The notes under the pieces are model-generated. The model was not told the origin of the DNA. It made no database searches and saw nothing but the letters and a program-made list of their open reading frames with translations. From the NCBI RefSeq assembly GCF_900117395.1, contig NZ_FPEG01000003.1, positions 310,001 to 374,000 of the forward strand: 64,000 bases of DNA, read 5' to 3'. The translations under genes were made by a program, and so were the position numbers. Source of the stretch: Agrococcus sp. Marseille-P2731 (GTDB lineage Bacteria; Actinomycetota; Actinomycetes; Actinomycetales; Microbacteriaceae). This document shows, piece by piece, positions 60,557-64,000 of the stretch; within the stretch, counting starts at the first letter, position 1, and the number at the start of each line of letters is the position of its first letter.

Positions 60557-62386
60557 TCAGCGTCGCCGGTTGCGGAAGATCCCGCGCACCACGTCGCGGA
60601 TCATCGCCTGCCCCGAGCGGGAGCCGAGGAAGTCGGTGACGATGTTGCCGCCGGCTGGCTGCTGCGTCCTGCCGGTGCTGCGCGGGCGGTTGCGCTTCGC
60701 CTCCGCCTCGAGGCGCTCGGCCTCCTCCTGCGCGGCCTCCCTGGCCGCCGCATCCTGCTCCGCCTTCTGCGCGGCCTGCAGCTTGGCCTGCAGCATCTCG
60801 TAGGCGGATTCGCGGTCGACCGCCTCGCCGTACTTCGGCAGCAGCGGCGATGCCTGCACCGAGCGCTGGATCTCGGCGACGGGCGTGGGATCCATCGAGC
60901 CCTGCGGCGCGCGCATCCGCGTCCACGCCACGGGCGAGGGTGCTCCGCGCTCGTTCATCACCGTGACGATCGCCTCGCCGATGCCGAGCGTCGTCAGCAC
61001 CTGCTCGAGGTCGTACTCGCTGGTGGGATAGGTGCGCACCGTCGCCCGCAGCGCCTTCTCGGCGTCTGGCGTGTGCGCGCGCAGCTGGTGCTGCACGCGC
61101 GACCCGAGCTGCGCGAGCACGTCGGCGGGCACGTCCTTGGGCGTCTGCGTGACGAAGAAGATGCCGACGCCCTTCGAGCGGATCAGCCGCACCGTCTGCA
61201 CGATCGCCGCCAGGAAGTCCTTCGAGGCGTCCTTGAACAGCAGGTGCGCCTCGTCGAAGAAGAACACGAGCCGGGGCTTCTCGACGTCGCCGACCTCGGG
61301 GAGATCCTCGAACAGGTCGGCGAGCAGCCACATGAGGAAGGTCGAGAACAGCGCCGGCTGATCGGCCACCCCCGGCACCTCGAGCAGGCTGATGACGCCG
61401 CGACCCTCGGGCGTCGTGCGCAGCAGCTCTCGAGTGTCGAAGTCGGGCTCGCCGAAGAAGACGTCGGCGCCCTGCGCGCTGAAGGCGGTGATCTCGCGCA
61501 GGATCACGCCGGCGGTCTGCGGCGAGATGCCGCCGAGGCGCTTCAGCTCGGCCTTGCCCTCGTCGCCCGTCAGCCACAGGAGCAGCTCGCGCAGGTCCTT
61601 CAGGTCGACGAGCGGAAGCTTCGCCGCATCGGCGTAGGCGAAGACGATGCCCAGGCTGGACTCCTGGGTGTCGTTGAGGCCGAGCACCTTCGCCAGCAGG
61701 GTCGGGCCGAAGTCGAGCACCGTCGCCCGGATCGGCACCCCGTGGCCCACCCCGCCGAGGGCGAAGTACTCGACCGGCGCGGCGGCCGCCGCCCACGCCT
61801 GCCCGATGCCCGCAGTGCGGGCGAGCAGCTTGTCGCTCGAGGCCCCCGGCGTCGCGACACCGGAGAGGTCGCCCTTGATGTCAGCGGCGAAGACGGGCAC
61901 GCCCGCCGCCGAGAGCTGCTCGGCGAGCACCTGCAGCGTCTTGGTCTTGCCCGTGCCGGTCGCGCCGGCGATGAGTCCGTGCCGGTTGACCATCTGCAGC
62001 GGGATGCGGATCTGCGTCGCAGCGTCGGCCTCGCCGTTGACGAGCGCGCCCATCTCGAGGGCCGGACCCTCGAACGCGTAGCCCAGGCGCACGGCGGCGA
62101 CACCGTCGGGGCTCAGCGGACCGGTCACATCGTGCTCCTCGACGACCGTGCCCGGCTCGCTCGGCTCCCCGGGGTCGGCTGGCGCGGGCGCCGAGGGTGC
62201 GGGCTCGAAGTGCTCCTGCACGGGCGGCACCCGACCGGGGGCGACGTCCTCCGCGGGCCTCGGCGGGAGGTCTGCCTTCGCCCGCTCCTCGCTCGCCTGC
62301 AGCGCAGCCAGGCGCGCCTCGGCCTCGCGCTGCGCCGTCCTGGCCGCCTCGATCTCCGCCTGCAGCTGTGCGAGCTCATCCGTCAT
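60557..62386 (-). CDS. HerA-like ATPase (DUF853 family)
   Basis: 609 residues. A coiled coil (ELAQLQAEIEAARTAQREAEARLAALQ) and a Pro-rich linker precede a HerA/FtsK-superfamily ATPase core: Walker A IAGATGTGKTKTL (141-148), VFAADIKGDLSGVA, Walker B LVFFFDEAHLLF and arginine-finger-like region QLGSRVQHQLRAHTPD. A second charged coiled coil (QAAQKAEQDAAAREAAQEEAERLEAEAKRNR) and a basic end follow. Often annotated helicase HerA-like; whether it moves DNA is unproven. ATG 62386 has TAGGAT 6 nt upstream. No nuclease partner such as NurA is adjacent. Confidence 0.88.
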   Translation of the reverse strand: MTDELAQLQAEIEAARTAQREAEARLAALQASEERAKADLPPRPAEDVAPGRVPPVQEHFEPAPSAPAPADPGEPSEPGTVVEEHDVTGPLSPDGVAAVRLGYAFEGPALEMGALVNGEADAATQIRIPLQMVNRHGLIAGATGTGKTKTLQVLAEQLSAAGVPVFAADIKGDLSGVATPGASSDKLLARTAGIGQAWAAAAAPVEYFALGGVGHGVPIRATVLDFGPTLLAKVLGLNDTQESSLGIVFAYADAAKLPLVDLKDLRELLLWLTGDEGKAELKRLGGISPQTAGVILREITAFSAQGADVFFGEPDFDTRELLRTTPEGRGVISLLEVPGVADQPALFSTFLMWLLADLFEDLPEVGDVEKPRLVFFFDEAHLLFKDASKDFLAAIVQTVRLIRSKGVGIFFVTQTPKDVPADVLAQLGSRVQHQLRAHTPDAEKALRATVRTYPTSEYDLEQVLTTLGIGEAIVTVMNERGAPSPVAWTRMRAPQGSMDPTPVAEIQRSVQASPLLPKYGEAVDRESAYEMLQAKLQAAQKAEQDAAAREAAQEEAERLEAEAKRNRPRSTGRTQQPAGGNIVTDFLGSRSGQAMIRDVVRGIFRNRRR

Positions 62387-62392
62387 GCCGCA

Positions 62393-62398
62393 ATCCTA
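62393..62398 (-). promoter_or_regulatory. -10 box of the HerA-like gene (leaderless)
   Basis: TAGGAT on the reverse strand, 6 nt before the ATG. Confidence 0.45.
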
Positions 62399-62430
62399 GG
62401 CGCGCCGCTGGATGCTGCCCTGCGACCGAC

Positions 62431-63654
62431 TCACTCGATCGGCGGCACGCTCCGAGGGCGCACGACGAGCCACAGCGCGCAGACCGCGAGCACGCCGCAG
62501 ATCAGCATGATGGAGCCCATCGGGATCGCGTTCTGGATCTGGAAGAGCCCCACGATCGGGCTCACGAGGCCCGCGATCGACATGTTCAGGGCACCCAGCA
62601 GCGACGCCGCGGTGCCCGCCTCGCCCGAGTGCCCCGCGAGCGCCAGCGTCTGCACGCACGGCATCGACAGGCCGAAGGCGAAGGCGAACAGCGCGAGCGG
62701 CGGCACGAGCCCGACGATGCCGAGGCCTGCGACGTCCAGCGCGATGATGCCGGCCGCGCCGACCACGAGCAGCGCGGTCGAGACCGCCAGCACCCACTGC
62801 GCGCCGAAGCGATTGGCAGCTCGACCAGCGGTCTGCGTGCCGACGAGCACGCCCACCGAGCAGAGGGCGAACACGAGTCCGAACTCGCCCGGCGAGAAGC
62901 CGTAGACCTCCTGCAGCAGCAGCGAGGCGGTCGAGATGTAGGCGAACATGCCGCCGAAGATGCTCGCGCCGATGATCGCGACGCCGATGAAGACCCGGTC
63001 GGTCAGCACCGCTCGATAGCGCTGCCGCAGCGTCGAGTGGCCGGGCGCGTGCCGCAGCTGCGGCGGCAGCGTCTCGCGCAGGAACACCAGCTGCAGCACG
63101 ATCACGAGCACGGCGTATGCCGCGAGGACCCAGAAGAGCCCGCGCCAGTGCATGATCCCCACGAGCCAGGAGCCGATGACGGGCGCGGCGATCGGGGCGA
63201 TGCCGATCACGAGCGCGAGACGCGACAGCGCGGTCGTCAGCTGCTTGCCGCCGAACAGGTCGCGCACCATCGCCATGGCGACGACCGTGCCCGCGGCAGC
63301 GCCGAAGCCCTGGATCACCCGCATGAGCGAGAGCGTCACGATGTCGGGCGCCATCGCGACCGCGACGCTCGCGAGCACGTGCACGCTCGTGGCGATCAGC
63401 AGCGGCCTGCGCCGCCCGATGCGATCCGAGAGCGGCCCGACCACGAGCTGCCCGAAGGCGAACCCCAGGGTCGTGGCCGACAGCGTCAGCTGCACCGCCG
63501 CATCCGTCGTGCCGAAGTCCTCCTTCACCGCCGGGAACGCCGGCAGGTAGAGGTCGATCGTGAACGGCCCGAGGCCGGCGAGCAGGCCAAGGACGATCAG
63601 CGTCGTGACGCGGCGGCGCCTGGTGTACTGCGCGCCCGGCTGTGCGGCGCTCAC
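62431..63654 (-). CDS. Bcr/CflA-type MFS drug exporter
   Basis: 407 residues with about 12 membrane helices. N-terminal LGLLAGLGPFTIDLYLPAFP is the Bcr/CflA signature (helix 1 with Asp), followed by GQLVVGPLSDRIGRRRPLL (MFS motif A) and RVIQGFGAAAGTVVAMAMVRDLF (motif B region) and IGIAPIAAPVIGSWLV (motif C, antiporter). Exports drugs or other small molecules by proton antiport. The start is GTG 63654, overlapping the amidohydrolase stop by 4 nt; the frame upstream of it is not used. Confidence 0.9.
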   Translation of the reverse strand: MSAAQPGAQYTRRRRVTTLIVLGLLAGLGPFTIDLYLPAFPAVKEDFGTTDAAVQLTLSATTLGFAFGQLVVGPLSDRIGRRRPLLIATSVHVLASVAVAMAPDIVTLSLMRVIQGFGAAAGTVVAMAMVRDLFGGKQLTTALSRLALVIGIAPIAAPVIGSWLVGIMHWRGLFWVLAAYAVLVIVLQLVFLRETLPPQLRHAPGHSTLRQRYRAVLTDRVFIGVAIIGASIFGGMFAYISTASLLLQEVYGFSPGEFGLVFALCSVGVLVGTQTAGRAANRFGAQWVLAVSTALLVVGAAGIIALDVAGLGIVGLVPPLALFAFAFGLSMPCVQTLALAGHSGEAGTAASLLGALNMSIAGLVSPIVGLFQIQNAIPMGSIMLICGVLAVCALWLVVRPRSVPPIE

Positions 63655-64000
63655 TCGTGCGTGAGGCGCAGCGGCACCTCGTGGCGGGACGCGACGCGCT
63701 CCTCGCCCGTCGCTGCGTCGTGCTCGAAGACGACGCGGCCGTCGATCAGGACCGTGCGGGGTCGCGCCATCGGGTCCATCCAGTCGCCGCTCCACACGAC
63801 GATGTCGGCACGCTTGCCGACCGCGAGCGAGCCGACCTCGTCGGCGACGCCCAGCACCCGCGCGGGGTTGATCGTGATGGCCCGCAGCGCCGTCTCGCGA
63901 TCGAGCCCTTCGCGGACGGCGAGGGATGCCTGGTGCACGAGGAACGAGATCGGGATCACCGGGTGGTCGGTGATGATCGAGATCTCGACGCCCGCCTGCG
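63651..64000 (-). CDS. Amidohydrolase, C-terminal part (5' end outside window)
   Basis: About 116 residues of a metal-dependent amidohydrolase are visible; the frame remains open to the right window edge. AGVEISIITDHPVIPISF contains the metal-binding Asp region of imidazolonepropionase-like amidohydrolases; NPARVLGVADEVGSLAVGKRADIVVWSGD and TVLIDGRVVFEHD are the classic C-terminal beta-sandwich return. The substrate is unknown. Its stop overlaps the MFS exporter start by 4 nt. Confidence 0.88.
   Translation of the reverse strand, partial: QAGVEISIITDHPVIPISFLVHQASLAVREGLDRETALRAITINPARVLGVADEVGSLAVGKRADIVVWSGDWMDPMARPRTVLIDGRVVFEHDAATGEERVASRHEVPLRLTHE

Overview
The window is bacterial chromosomal DNA of very high G+C content from an actinobacterium, most likely a member of the Microbacteriaceae (an Agrococcus-like organism is my guess; no rRNA is present to confirm it). 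The pointers are strong G/C third-position bias, gene orders typical of actinobacteria (dnaX-recR with the SRP RNA beside them, lysC-asd, ridA-DUF4177-ponA-metallophosphoesterase, topA next to Tad pilus genes), malate:quinone oxidoreductase, phosphoketolase, and many genes with a TANNNT promoter box 6-7 nt before the start codon (leaderless transcripts). No phage, insertion sequence, integrase or CRISPR array was seen; this is ordinary core chromosome with accessory touches.

Layout. 1-1.3 kb: 3' part of trpS and a GNAT acetyltransferase. 1.3-2.6 kb: a duplicated 68-bp intergenic sequence and a DUF559/AbiEi-like protein. 2.65-6.3 kb: an FMN riboswitch and the riboflavin operon ribD-ribE-ribBA-ribH. 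6.5-9.7 kb: an MFS transporter, convergent to a PfkB-type kinase-surE pair. 9.7-14.6 kb: an ABC-2 exporter operon (ATPase and two permeases), divergent from a small HTH protein plus a fused ABC exporter, with two palindromes between them; then 31-bp tandem repeats. 14.6-22.2 kb: quinone oxidoreductase, small membrane protein, succinate-semialdehyde dehydrogenase, MMPL transporter, nicotinamidase, an 80-aa unknown, nhaA and tRNA-Thr. 22.3-26.3 kb: phosphoketolase and a secreted lipoprotein hydrolase. 26.4-31 kb: holB-tmk-topA. 31.1-34.3 kb: a compact Tad pilus locus, including a 57-aa pilin. 34.6-40.8 kb: acetyl-CoA synthetase, ridA, DUF4177, ponA, metallophosphoesterase. 40.8-43.7 kb: tRNA-Pro, thymidine kinase, a LuxR-type regulator, mqo. 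43.8-49.8 kb: small acidic protein, asd-lysC, recR-dnaX, SRP RNA. 49.8-53.9 kb: a DUF2231-cytochrome b5 protein, ackA-pta. 54-58 kb: a large wall-binding subtilisin. 58-64 kb: tRNA-Ser, M20 peptidase divergent from a LysR regulator, a HerA-like ATPase, a Bcr/CflA-type MFS transporter and the 3' part of an amidohydrolase.

How the genes work together. Three separate loci handle acetyl groups: phosphoketolase makes acetyl-phosphate, Pta-AckA interconvert acetyl-CoA, acetyl-phosphate and acetate, and Acs recovers acetate. The riboflavin operon is under FMN feedback. The most interesting non-coding signals are: a tRNA-Thr gene running into a structured, TA-free leader of nhaA; a double palindrome between the two ABC exporter units; a perfect 10-3-10 palindrome between acs and the Tad operon; a 30-bp minisatellite inside dnaX; and pervasive leaderless promoters. 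I did not find a clear new multi-gene defence or biosynthetic system.
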